Origin: Bacteroides caccae
GTDB taxonomy: Bacteria; Bacteroidota; Bacteroidia; Bacteroidales; Bacteroidaceae
DNA: 64,000 bases
Reading direction: 5' to 3'
Assembly (NCBI RefSeq): GCF_002222615.2
Contig: NZ_CP022412.2
Location: 868,001 to 932,000 of the forward strand
The translations under genes were made by a program, and so were the position numbers. Below, one piece after another: positions 34,825 through 44,346 of the stretch; position 1 is the stretch's first letter, and each line of letters begins with the position of its first letter. The notes under the pieces were generated by a model. That model ran no database searches, was not told where the DNA came from, and was given only the letters and a program-made list of their open reading frames with translations.

Positions 34825-36750
34825 ATGAAAAAGTTTGCAATTATATTATTAATGGGAGGAGTACTCCTTTCTGGATGTAATTATTTGGATATTGTTCCGG
34901 ATGAGCGTAATACACCGGAAAACACTTATCAGAATCCTCAGGCAGCAAAGAATTATTTGTATTCTTGTTATTCAAAAATGCCTGATCCGCGAGTGAGTGA
35001 AGCGCTTGATAAATATTCGGCAGCGGAGATTATTAATGTGATCGAAAAAAGTGAATGGGTTACTTTTCCGCGTGGTTATTATTCACCGAGTTCGCCACAG
35101 TTGACAAAAGGATATTATGATAATATTTGGACAGGTTTGCATCAATGTTATCAGTTTTTGAGTGTGGTGGATTTTACACCTGACATAGAACCGGATGATT
35201 TACAGCATTATAAAGCAGAAGCTACCTTGTTGATTGCTTATTATCATTGGTTGTCTTTCCGAGCCTATGGTCCTTCGGTAATTATGAGAGAGAACATAGA
35301 TCCGCTTACCCCTATTGAAGAACTTCCCGAGCGTTCGAGTGTAGATGAAGTAGTTCAATTTATTGATGAAAAGATTACTGAGGCGGAAACAATAGGGCTA
35401 GCTGAGAAACATGATGGAGATGATTACGGGCGTTTTACGAAGTATGTGGCAGAAGCTTTACGTGCGAAAGTACATTTGTATGCTGCTTCTCCTTTGTTTA
35501 ATGGCAACTCTGATTTCTTTGCAGGCTTTAAAAGTCCGTTGGATGGCCGTTTTCTAATATCTCAGACGGTTGACATAGAAAAGTGGAAAACTGCAGAGAC
35601 GGTGACACGTAAGGCAATTGCTGATTTGGAGAATGCCGGTTATCGTTTATATAATGAAGTAGGACATGATGATGCTGGTACTCCTTCGGCTAATAAACCG
35701 GGGCCCGTGAATAAAGCTCAACGTGCTGTACGTTATACTTTTATGGATAATGTAGGTGGCACAAATCCAGAAGTGATCATGGTTGATACTCGTAAAGAAG
35801 GGACGTATGCTCTTCAGAATCAGTCTACTCCAAAACAAAAGGCATCTAATGGATATAAAAATTCATGGGGTATTTTGGCTCCGACATTACAGACTGTTGA
35901 GATGTTCTACACAAAAAATGGTTTACCTATTGATGAGGATAAAGAATTCGATTATTCCGGGAGATATAAAATTGTGAATATGCCGGTAAATTATGATGGA
36001 AATAATTATTTTGCTCAATCAAATGGAAGAACTTTGAATTTACATTTAAACCGAGAGCCGCGTTTCTTTGCGTGGATTGCATTTCATAATGGAAATTATG
36101 AGATCATGAAATATAATGGAAAAGTAGTTAATACGAATAATGCAAAAAAGGCTATAGTAGTGAAATTCAGAAAAAATGATGCTAATGGCTGGGAAGATGG
36201 ACAAACAGGTAATTACACAGGTACCGGATATCTGAATAAGAAGTTCGTTCATCCTGCGTTTCAGAATGGTCCGGTTCATTACCCCTATCCGGTGATTCGT
36301 ATGGCAGAAATGTATTTGAATTTAGCTGAGATTTTAATAGAACTGGATGCTTTGGAGAATACGACGGGACGCTTGGAAGAAGCTAAAGGTTTAATTGATA
36401 AAATTCGTGTTCGTGCAGGTATTCCTACTATTGATGAGGCATGGAAAAAGGCGAATCATCCGGAGAAAGCGAATACTGCTGAGGGACTTAGAGAGATAGT
36501 ACGCAGAGAACGGCAGATAGAATTTTATTTGGAGAACCAACGTTTCTGGGATTTACGCCGTTGGAAAGATGCAGGCATTTTGGGTGAGAAAGTATGGGGT
36601 ATGAATATTGAAGGAGATACAGATGAGACATTCTTTGTGCCAACTGAATTACAGAATATTCGTACTTTTAAACAGGCACAATATTTGATGCCTATTCCTA
36701 TGACAGAAACCAATAAGGTTCCTCATATTGTCCAAAATCCAGGATATTAA
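34825..36750 (+). CDS. SusD-type outer-membrane lipoprotein (locus C)
   Basis: A 641-residue SusD/RagB lipoprotein with lipobox LLSGC followed by NYLDIVPDERNTPEN. Helical repeats run through the N-terminal half. The family signature RMAEMYLNLAEILIE, IRVRAGIP and VRRERQIEFYLENQRFWDLRRW is present. It forms the lid on the SusC channel encoded directly upstream. An intrinsic terminator lies just after the gene, separating it from the peptidase and sulfatase genes. Confidence 0.95.
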   Translation: MKKFAIILLMGGVLLSGCNYLDIVPDERNTPENTYQNPQAAKNYLYSCYSKMPDPRVSEALDKYSAAEIINVIEKSEWVTFPRGYYSPSSPQLTKGYYDNIWTGLHQCYQFLSVVDFTPDIEPDDLQHYKAEATLLIAYYHWLSFRAYGPSVIMRENIDPLTPIEELPERSSVDEVVQFIDEKITEAETIGLAEKHDGDDYGRFTKYVAEALRAKVHLYAASPLFNGNSDFFAGFKSPLDGRFLISQTVDIEKWKTAETVTRKAIADLENAGYRLYNEVGHDDAGTPSANKPGPVNKAQRAVRYTFMDNVGGTNPEVIMVDTRKEGTYALQNQSTPKQKASNGYKNSWGILAPTLQTVEMFYTKNGLPIDEDKEFDYSGRYKIVNMPVNYDGNNYFAQSNGRTLNLHLNREPRFFAWIAFHNGNYEIMKYNGKVVNTNNAKKAIVVKFRKNDANGWEDGQTGNYTGTGYLNKKFVHPAFQNGPVHYPYPVIRMAEMYLNLAEILIELDALENTTGRLEEAKGLIDKIRVRAGIPTIDEAWKKANHPEKANTAEGLREIVRRERQIEFYLENQRFWDLRRWKDAGILGEKVWGMNIEGDTDETFFVPTELQNIRTFKQAQYLMPIPMTETNKVPHIVQNPGY

Positions 36751-36769
36751 TCATAATTATTGTTTGAAG

Positions 36770-36817
36770 GAGGCTTATATTGATACCTCTTAGGTTCATA
36801 TAAGCCTCTTTTTATTT
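36770..36817 (+). terminator. Intrinsic terminator between SusCD and the M60/sulfatase genes (locus C)
   Basis: Perfect 11-bp stem (GAGGCTTATAT 36770-36780, ATATAAGCCTC 36798-36808), then a T-rich tail. It is 15 bases before the next start codon, with no new promoter visible, so partial read-through is likely. Confidence 0.85.
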
Positions 36818-36831
36818 ATAATTTAAACAAG

Positions 36832-38508
36832 ATGACTATTAAAAGTATATTTATTTTAGGGTTGTTGAATGTCTGTTTTGGGATTACCGTACAAGCTACT
36901 CCTGTCAATTTTGTTGCTATTCCTTATTCTGATATCAATTCATTGGCAAAACAGCTGAAGACATCCCGTTATAGTCCGTTTGAGAATCCTACCGGATTAT
37001 ATTTTGAAGAAGGCGAAACGATACAGGTAACAGCTCCTGATTTACAAGGTTATCAATTGAATCTATTGTTGGTCGACTTTAGTAAACCTGCTGAAGGTGA
37101 AAAGAAAGAGAAGACTACCGTATTTACTTTAAAAACAGGAAATAATAAGTTTTATGCTCCTCATAAGGGATTGGTTTATGTAAGCTATTATGTAAAGGAT
37201 TGCCGGAAGGCTCCGGAACAGAAACTTACCTTTCACACAGGAATTAATAATGGGGTGTTTAATGCCTATCAACATACGAATGATGAATGGAAGCGAATGT
37301 TGGATAGCGCGATAGCAGAAGTGATTGATATGCAGGGAAAATATGTACATCTGACTTTCGATGTAAAAACTCTGCGTGAAAAAGGAAGTGATTGCGGAGT
37401 GGAGATGATTCGTATGTATGATCGAATTATTCTGTGGCAGCAGGAAATGTTGGGAATTGATCAGTTCGGTTATCGTACGAACAACCATATGTTTGCTCGT
37501 ATCAGTTGGGCAGGTCCGCCTAATGCAAATGGGAAAGGAGTCTCTTTTCCTCGTACTTCTTCTATTATTCGTCCCGAAGATATCCGAAATTCCAATTGGG
37601 TAATCGGGCATGAATTCGGTCATGTGAATCAGGTACGTCCGGGCTTGAAATGGCATGGAACAACGGAAATTACTAATAATATTCAGGCGGCATGGATACA
37701 ATATCTGCTGCGTCCGGAAGGCCCCTTTAGGATAGAGCATTCCAAAGCTCCCGACGGTACAGGGCAAAAAGTTTATGGTGGTTTGTTTAATTGGCATTTC
37801 AATCATTGTGTCGTACAGCAAAAGCCTTTGCTATATAACCCTCGAACATCGTTTACGCCTCCCTATTCAGATAATAAAAATCCTTTTGTACGTCTTTGTC
37901 CGTTTTGGCAACTACAAATTTATAATGCACTTACAAATTTTGGAAAACCGGATTTCTATGCGCGTATAAGTGAGATTGTACGTCGGACAAATGAACAGGA
38001 TCTGACAGTAGGTGAACTTCAATTGAACTTTGTTAAGAATGCCTGCGATGTAATACAGGAAGATTTAACAGACTTTTTCATAAGATGCGGTATGCTCCGG
38101 TCTGTAGATACTGAAATTGGTGATTATGGAGGTAACCGGCATTTAAGTATTTCTCAAAAGCAAGTAGAGGAAGTTATCCGTTATGCTTCTCGATATCCAA
38201 AACCTAAATCTCCGGTTATACATTATATAACAATGAATAGTGTCAAAGCTTTCCGTGAACAGTTACCTGTACAGGGTATAAAAGGAAAGGGGATTCGTGT
38301 GGAGGGTGAATCTTGTTATATTTCTCATGATATATGGAAGAATGTAGTGGTTTTTGAAGCCTATCAGGGAAGTAAATTGCAGCGTGTTTCTATGGTAGGT
38401 ACGGGAACTGAGGACAATACTGAGACAATCGCATATTTTCCGAATGGATGCGACCGGTTAGTGGCTGTTTCTTGGGACGGTAGACGGAAGGATGTTTTTA
38501 CATTATAG
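36832..38508 (+). CDS. M60-like zinc metallopeptidase, compact form (locus C)
   Basis: A 558-residue exported protein with a signal peptide but no lipobox, so it is probably soluble in the periplasm or secreted. It consists of the M60-like region alone: an N-terminal beta domain (about 45-140, SPFENPTGLYFEEGETIQV) and the catalytic domain with HEFGH (H260, E261, H264) and third zinc ligand Glu279 in WHGTTEITNN. It lacks the BACON and F5/8C domains of the two other M60 proteins here. Family members cleave O-glycosylated proteins. A periplasmic role in trimming imported glycopeptides is an inference. The next gene follows after 30 bases. Confidence 0.9.
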   Translation: MTIKSIFILGLLNVCFGITVQATPVNFVAIPYSDINSLAKQLKTSRYSPFENPTGLYFEEGETIQVTAPDLQGYQLNLLLVDFSKPAEGEKKEKTTVFTLKTGNNKFYAPHKGLVYVSYYVKDCRKAPEQKLTFHTGINNGVFNAYQHTNDEWKRMLDSAIAEVIDMQGKYVHLTFDVKTLREKGSDCGVEMIRMYDRIILWQQEMLGIDQFGYRTNNHMFARISWAGPPNANGKGVSFPRTSSIIRPEDIRNSNWVIGHEFGHVNQVRPGLKWHGTTEITNNIQAAWIQYLLRPEGPFRIEHSKAPDGTGQKVYGGLFNWHFNHCVVQQKPLLYNPRTSFTPPYSDNKNPFVRLCPFWQLQIYNALTNFGKPDFYARISEIVRRTNEQDLTVGELQLNFVKNACDVIQEDLTDFFIRCGMLRSVDTEIGDYGGNRHLSISQKQVEEVIRYASRYPKPKSPVIHYITMNSVKAFREQLPVQGIKGKGIRVEGESCYISHDIWKNVVVFEAYQGSKLQRVSMVGTGTEDNTETIAYFPNGCDRLVAVSWDGRRKDVFTL

Positions 38509-38538
38509 CTCTTTTAAATACTCATAACGAATCTAATC

Positions 38539-41460
38539 ATGAAACATATTTATTCTTATTTATTCTTACCATTTCTCTTTTTTTTATTTGCATGTAGTGA
38601 TACGGAAGAAAATTTGATTGATCCTTATTTGACTGTTGAGCTCGAAAATAATGTATTCAATGTACCTATTGAAGGAAAAACGGGAACTATAAAAATACAT
38701 ACCAATTTGTCTGATTGGGAATTGGTTCCTAAAATTTCAAGTGGATACGATTGGTGTAAAACTTCTATTGGTTTATCGGCTTCAGATATTCATTTACTGA
38801 CATTTAATGTCGCTCCTAATGAAGAAGTGGGCAGGCGTGAGGCTGAGTTCGTTCTACGTGGTACAGGAGTTGAAAGTATACCTTTTCGAGTGGTACAGTT
38901 AGGTTCAGAACCGGAAATATTGGTAAACATTGAATCAAAACTTTTATCAAAGGAGGCACAAACATTTACTATGAAAGTGACAGCTAATGTAGAATATACC
39001 CTTCAGAATGAAGAAAAATGGCTGACATTGAAAGAAGGACCGGATACGAGAGGAATGGTGGAGTCGGAATATCAATATAGTGTGACTGCTAATATTGGTT
39101 TATCTCCACGTAGAGATATAATTCGAATAAATTCGGTTGAGCAAAGTGATGAACCTGTTGTGATAGAGGTTGCAGTAGAACAGGAAGCTGCAAACGTTGA
39201 TGATGTTATTCCGGATGATATTAAGGTAAAGGTTGAAAGTGTTGGGATGATTCAAGGTACTGTTTATGGTGATGGAAAGTCGGGACCGGAAAAGACTATT
39301 GATGGTGATCTGAATACTCATTATGGATCGGGCACAAGTGCAAAACGGGAACCTATCATATTTGAGTATACACTGCAGGAAGGGACAGAAAAAGTTGATT
39401 ATGTTATTTTACATCAAAGAAAAGCGGGAATAACAGTACATAATCAATTAACAAAAGGGGAAATAGCATATAAGTCTGCTGCGGTAACGGAATGGACTAA
39501 ATGTGGTTCGTTTGATGAGTCAATAATAGTGCCGTCTATTCGGATGGATGTGAATGTGGTAAAACCTACTCATTTTCGTCTTACATTTGAACGTACACCA
39601 GAACCAAATCAAGGCAGTGTTGCTCTGGCAGAGTTTGAATGTTATCAGAAAGCAGAAGGTACTGATTTTGATCTGGCGGCTGATGCTGTTTATTTTGAAG
39701 GCAATGTTTTTTCTCAATTGAAACCTACGACTACCCAAGCTGACATTGTGAAAATCACTCATCCGATGATACGTGCCATTGCACAAGAACTTTTAGACAA
39801 TACTTATCCGAGTGAGTTTCGGGTACGGACTTACCAGTCTTGTAAAAATCCGGTAACAGTTGGTGAAGGGTTGACAATTGGTAAAAGAAGTATTTGCGAT
39901 AATCCGACAGGATTATTTTTTGAAAAGGATAAGAAGTATATTATATTTGTAGGAGACGAGATAGGTGATAAGACCCTAAACTTATATATCAAGGATTGGC
40001 GTGAAGGAGGCGAAAATCAGACTATTAGATTAAAAAGTGGTTTAAATACAATAATAACGACAGTAGACGGTACAGGGTATATACAGTATTGGACAGATAT
40101 GGAAGTATATGAACCTGCCGTAAAAGTACATGTATGTTACGGTAATGAAATAGGATTTTGGGATGTACGTGCCGGACATACCAATGAAGATTGGAAACGT
40201 ATTCTTAATTTAGCGAATATATGTGTCCAACGTTTGAATGTAACTAATGCTATGCTGGATGTTTTAGGTGAACGTGTTCAATTGATAAATACAGTTAATG
40301 CATTTAATACTTATTGTCCGGATGATATTATGAGTATAATGAATATGCATGATGAACTAATGCAGATAGAGTATATGATGATGGGATTAGTTAAAAACAA
40401 TGCAGTTCCCCGAAATCGTATGTTGGGTGTGCGTTCATGGGGAGGATCCCCTAATTGGAATGGCACTTGTGCTAATTTTCCCAATAGTGAACAAGCTATG
40501 CTTGATAAAGGAGTTTTTCTTCAGAATATCTGGGTATTCGGGCATGAATTTGGTCATGGCAATCAAGTGGCTCAAATGAAAGGAGCCGGTTGGGCGGAAG
40601 TAACAAACAATATTTATGCGCAACAAGCCATGTATCAGATGAATAATGCTGCTTGTCGTTTGGAGCATACTGAATTTAAAAGGCAAGGTTATAATGATAA
40701 AGTAGTTGCCGATCGTTTTAATGCCTATTTGAATGATGCAATTGTGAAGAAAAAACCGTATTTGACACATGAAGGCGGACTTGTTAATGACCCTGAAAAA
40801 GGTGAATATTATAGTGCTGATCCGTTTGTTTCATTGGCTCCTCTTTGGCAATTATCTCTCTTTTTTATGTTAACAGAAGATGCTCCGTGGTCTAAACCTG
40901 ATTTCTGGCCAGATGTACATTGGGCAGCTATTCACGATAATAATTCGGTATATACTTATGGCGAAAAATATGTAAATTTCATGAAACGTGCGATGGATGC
41001 ATCAGAGATGAATTTGACCGATTTCTTTAAAAAGATGGGATTACTGCGGGAGATTAATATGAAAGTCGGGGATTATGGGCCGGCAAAGCAAATAACGATA
41101 ACGAAAGAAATGGTAGGGGAGATAGAAAACTATGGTAAGAGTAAATCTCCGGTACCTACTCCTGTTATTTATTATATATCTGGAAATAGTCTGGATACAT
41201 ATAAAAAACAACTTTCTGTACAAGGAGTTTTTAATCAAGGGGTATCTAATGGTAATCTTTCGAAAACAGTTTCTCATTCGGTGTGGAAAAATGTCGTAGC
41301 ATTTGAAACGTATGCTGGTAATGAGTTAGTTGAAGTTTGTATTGTCGGTACAGGAACTATAGATAATTCAAGTACATTTATTCGTTATCCCAAAGGGGCT
41401 ACTCGTATTGAAGCTGTCTCTTGGGATGGTAAAAGAACTTTGGTTTGTGGTACAAGATAA
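38539..41460 (+). CDS. M60-like zinc metallopeptidase lipoprotein with BACON and F5/8C domains (locus C)
   Basis: A 973-residue lipoprotein (lipobox LFAC near residue 19). Two BACON-like domains lie at about 30-120 and 125-225. An F5/8C-like domain spans about 230-375 (GPEKTIDGDLNTHYGSG). The M60-like region follows, with HEFGH (H669, E670, H673) and Glu687 in GWAEVTNN. Between the zinc motif and Glu687 it reads NQVAQMKGAG instead of the NQ-RPGLKWHG of the other two, so the glycan-binding groove may differ. Its surface location and additional carbohydrate-binding domains suggest first attack on mucin-like glycoproteins. It shares domain order with the locus B M60 protein. Confidence 0.91.
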   Translation: MKHIYSYLFLPFLFFLFACSDTEENLIDPYLTVELENNVFNVPIEGKTGTIKIHTNLSDWELVPKISSGYDWCKTSIGLSASDIHLLTFNVAPNEEVGRREAEFVLRGTGVESIPFRVVQLGSEPEILVNIESKLLSKEAQTFTMKVTANVEYTLQNEEKWLTLKEGPDTRGMVESEYQYSVTANIGLSPRRDIIRINSVEQSDEPVVIEVAVEQEAANVDDVIPDDIKVKVESVGMIQGTVYGDGKSGPEKTIDGDLNTHYGSGTSAKREPIIFEYTLQEGTEKVDYVILHQRKAGITVHNQLTKGEIAYKSAAVTEWTKCGSFDESIIVPSIRMDVNVVKPTHFRLTFERTPEPNQGSVALAEFECYQKAEGTDFDLAADAVYFEGNVFSQLKPTTTQADIVKITHPMIRAIAQELLDNTYPSEFRVRTYQSCKNPVTVGEGLTIGKRSICDNPTGLFFEKDKKYIIFVGDEIGDKTLNLYIKDWREGGENQTIRLKSGLNTIITTVDGTGYIQYWTDMEVYEPAVKVHVCYGNEIGFWDVRAGHTNEDWKRILNLANICVQRLNVTNAMLDVLGERVQLINTVNAFNTYCPDDIMSIMNMHDELMQIEYMMMGLVKNNAVPRNRMLGVRSWGGSPNWNGTCANFPNSEQAMLDKGVFLQNIWVFGHEFGHGNQVAQMKGAGWAEVTNNIYAQQAMYQMNNAACRLEHTEFKRQGYNDKVVADRFNAYLNDAIVKKKPYLTHEGGLVNDPEKGEYYSADPFVSLAPLWQLSLFFMLTEDAPWSKPDFWPDVHWAAIHDNNSVYTYGEKYVNFMKRAMDASEMNLTDFFKKMGLLREINMKVGDYGPAKQITITKEMVGEIENYGKSKSPVPTPVIYYISGNSLDTYKKQLSVQGVFNQGVSNGNLSKTVSHSVWKNVVAFETYAGNELVEVCIVGTGTIDNSSTFIRYPKGATRIEAVSWDGKRTLVCGTR

Positions 41461-41480
41461 ATTTATATGTAAAGAAAAGT

Positions 41481-42872
41481 ATGAATATATTAAAGTATAT
41501 ATGTCTTCCCGGATTGTTAGTTTCCGGTGACATTCAGACCGTCTCGGCGGTAGAAAGTAAAACTGATAAAAATCCGAATATATTGGTGATCTTGATTGAT
41601 GATGCGGGTTATAATGACTTCGGATTTATGGGATCAAAAGAGATGCAAACTCCTAATATTGATGCTTTAACCAGTGAGGGAGTCGTATTTACCGATGCTC
41701 ATGTGGCTGCGACAGTAAGCAGTCCCTCAAGAGCTTGTCTTATCACAGGGCGTTATGGACATCGGTTCGGCTATGAATGTAACTTATCGGACCGTACTAA
41801 TGGCCTTCCTTTGGAAGAAGAAACGATTGCGGAAGTATTTAAAACGAATGGATATCGTACTGCTGCTATTGGTAAGTGGCATTTGGGAAGTAGGGATGAA
41901 CAACATCCTAATAATCGTGGATTTGATTTGTTTTACGGTATGAAAGCGGGGGGACGTGATTATTTTTATAATGAAAAAAAGAGTGACCGTCCCGGTGATG
42001 AACGTAACCTGTTATTGAATGACAGGCAAGTGAAATTTGAGAAGTATTTGACTGATGCTTTCAGTGAAAAAGCGGTTGAGTTTATAAATGAAAGTTCTCA
42101 GCCTTTCATGATGTATTTGGCTTATAATGCGGTGCATACTCCAATGCAAGCAACCGATGAAGATATGGCTAAGTTTGAAGGGCATCCGAGACAAAAACTA
42201 GCTGCAATGACCTATGCACTCGACAGGGGCGTAGGCACTGTAATTCGTGGACTGAAAGATAGTGGGAAATTTGATAATACATTGATTTTTTTCTTAAGTG
42301 ATAACGGAGGAGCCACTACCAATCAGTCTTCAAATTATCCTTTGAAGGGTTTCAAAGGAAATAAATTTGAAGGTGGACATCGTGTGCCTTATTTTGTAGT
42401 ATGGAAGAATGGAATTCCTGCTGGCAAGCCTTATGATGGTTTGGTTTCTTCTTTGGATATTTTTGCGACAGCTATTGATGCGGCCAGTATATCGAAAACA
42501 CGTAATAGATTGGACGGTGTATCATTACTACCTTACCTGAAAGGTAAAAAAGGGGAACCCCATAAAGTGTTATACTGGCGTAAAATGGATACACGTGCTA
42601 TTCGTTCGGGAGATTATAAATTAATCATCACTCATGGGGTTGATTCTGTATTGTATAATATCCGAAGAGATCCTGAAGAGATGAATAATTTGATAAACAA
42701 AGAGCCGGATTTGTATCATAAACTGGCGAAAAAATTGGCTAAATGGGAGAAAAATGAGTGTATTGAACCCTCATGGCTGGAAGAAGGCTGGCGAAAAATA
42801 ACCAATAGGTATCATCAGCAGTTGATGCATAATGAGATTAAAACAGCTCAGGATTTATATAAGAAAAAATAG
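41481..42872 (+). CDS. S1-family sulfatase 1 (serine-type)
   Basis: A 463-residue exported formylglycine-dependent sulfatase. The ATG at 41481 is used. The longer frame begins with TTG inside the M60 gene. Metal-binding IDDAGYNDFG lies near the N-terminus. The maturation motif S-x-P-S-R (S80 to R84, SSPSRACLITGR) contains the serine that becomes formylglycine. GKWHLG and FLSDNGG are also present. The sulfated position cannot be read from these motifs. It starts a run of sulfatase genes after the M60 genes, which fits removal of sulfate caps from mucin O-glycans. Confidence 0.92.
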   Translation: MNILKYICLPGLLVSGDIQTVSAVESKTDKNPNILVILIDDAGYNDFGFMGSKEMQTPNIDALTSEGVVFTDAHVAATVSSPSRACLITGRYGHRFGYECNLSDRTNGLPLEEETIAEVFKTNGYRTAAIGKWHLGSRDEQHPNNRGFDLFYGMKAGGRDYFYNEKKSDRPGDERNLLLNDRQVKFEKYLTDAFSEKAVEFINESSQPFMMYLAYNAVHTPMQATDEDMAKFEGHPRQKLAAMTYALDRGVGTVIRGLKDSGKFDNTLIFFLSDNGGATTNQSSNYPLKGFKGNKFEGGHRVPYFVVWKNGIPAGKPYDGLVSSLDIFATAIDAASISKTRNRLDGVSLLPYLKGKKGEPHKVLYWRKMDTRAIRSGDYKLIITHGVDSVLYNIRRDPEEMNNLINKEPDLYHKLAKKLAKWEKNECIEPSWLEEGWRKITNRYHQQLMHNEIKTAQDLYKKK

Positions 42873-42906
42873 ATAACTTATTAAGTATCCATAAAAAAAG
42901 AGACGG

Positions 42907-44328
42907 ATGAGACATTTATATTTTCCGATATTGGCTGGTGGGTGTATGTTTGTATCAGCCTTACATGCACAGAACGAACGTCCCAATATTGTATTTATCA
43001 TGGCTGACGATTTGGGTTGGAATGATCTTGGCATAACCGGAAGTGATTATTATGAGACGCCTAATATTGATAAACTGGCTTCTGAAGGGGTTTTCTTTGA
43101 TAATGCTTATGCAGCGGCAGCCAATTCGGCACCGAGCCGTGCCTGTTTTATGACAGGTCTCTATACTCCGAGACACGGAGTATATACTGTGAGTCCTTCA
43201 GCGAGAGGAGATAAAACCAAGCGTAAATTGATTCCTATTACAAATACGGAGGACGTGCGGACAGACTTTGTTACTTTGGGAGAGGCATTAAAACAGCAGG
43301 GATATGTGTGCGGGCATATCGGGAAATGGCATTTGGGTAGTGATCTTGATGGCAGTAAAACCGGTCCCCTATCACAGGGATTTGATTATAATATAGCCGG
43401 CGACAGGGCCGGTTCACCTTACTCTTATTTTTACCCTTATTGTAGAAAGCAAAAGTGCCATTTGGGATTGGATGAGGGGAGTGAGGGAGAGTACCTGACA
43501 GATCGTTTGACAAGTGAAGCTATTAAATTTGTAGAACAGACAAAAGACAAGCCTTTTTTCCTCTATATGGCGCATCATGCGGTTCATACGCCTTTAAAGG
43601 CTCCCCAGACTTTGGTCGATAAATATCAGAAAAAGACTAAGGGGAAGTATCAGACGAATGCAATTTATGCGGCTATGGTAGAAAATCTGGATTGGAATGT
43701 AGGCAGGTTATGTCATGCTATTGACTCATTAGGACTCTCGGAAAATACGCTTATTGTCTTTTATTCTGATAATGGAGGTGCTGCGGCAGCAACCAATAAT
43801 TTCCGGCTTAGAGGAGCCAAAGGAATGCCTTATGAAGGAGGAATCAGAGTTCCGCTTATAATGAAATACCCTCGTAAGATAAAAGCGGGAACAGTAGTTT
43901 CAGAACCTGTAACAGGAGTTGATTTCTATCCTACTTTAGTAGCATTGACTGGTGGAATACCGGATAACGGGCTTGATGGCGAGAATATTTTTGATCGGAT
44001 GAAGAAAGGTACATCGAAAGTTCAAAGAGCGCTTTTCTGGCATTTTCCTGCTTATTTGGAAGGTTATCAGGGGCTTGGTAAAGATTTTAGAGCAACTCCA
44101 TATTCCATCATCCGTTCGGGAGACTGGAAACTGATTTATTATTATGAAGATAAGTCAATGGAGCTTTTTAATTTGAAAAATGATAGAATGGAAAGGAATA
44201 ATTTAGTTAATTTGCAACCGACTCTCGCAAAAGAACTGTATACCAGACTGATGAAATGGCTTATAGATACCCGTGCAGATATTCCGACAGAACTGAATCC
44301 TGCATATATAAAGGCGAAAAAACAATAA
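42907..44328 (+). CDS. S1-family sulfatase 2 (serine-type)
   Basis: A 473-residue exported sulfatase with signal peptide (ending LHA). It has MADDLGWNDLG for calcium, the maturation motif SAPSR (S74-R78, followed by ACFMTGLYTPRHG), GKWHLG and FYSDNGG. Complete and of normal length. It lies 34 bases after sulfatase 1 and 18 before sulfatase 3. The C-terminal WHFPAYLEG and IRSGDWKLIYYYED segments are typical of arylsulfatase A-like S1 enzymes. Substrate not determined. Confidence 0.92.
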   Translation: MRHLYFPILAGGCMFVSALHAQNERPNIVFIMADDLGWNDLGITGSDYYETPNIDKLASEGVFFDNAYAAAANSAPSRACFMTGLYTPRHGVYTVSPSARGDKTKRKLIPITNTEDVRTDFVTLGEALKQQGYVCGHIGKWHLGSDLDGSKTGPLSQGFDYNIAGDRAGSPYSYFYPYCRKQKCHLGLDEGSEGEYLTDRLTSEAIKFVEQTKDKPFFLYMAHHAVHTPLKAPQTLVDKYQKKTKGKYQTNAIYAAMVENLDWNVGRLCHAIDSLGLSENTLIVFYSDNGGAAAATNNFRLRGAKGMPYEGGIRVPLIMKYPRKIKAGTVVSEPVTGVDFYPTLVALTGGIPDNGLDGENIFDRMKKGTSKVQRALFWHFPAYLEGYQGLGKDFRATPYSIIRSGDWKLIYYYEDKSMELFNLKNDRMERNNLVNLQPTLAKELYTRLMKWLIDTRADIPTELNPAYIKAKKQ

Positions 44329-44346
44329 CCCAATAACAATTATATT

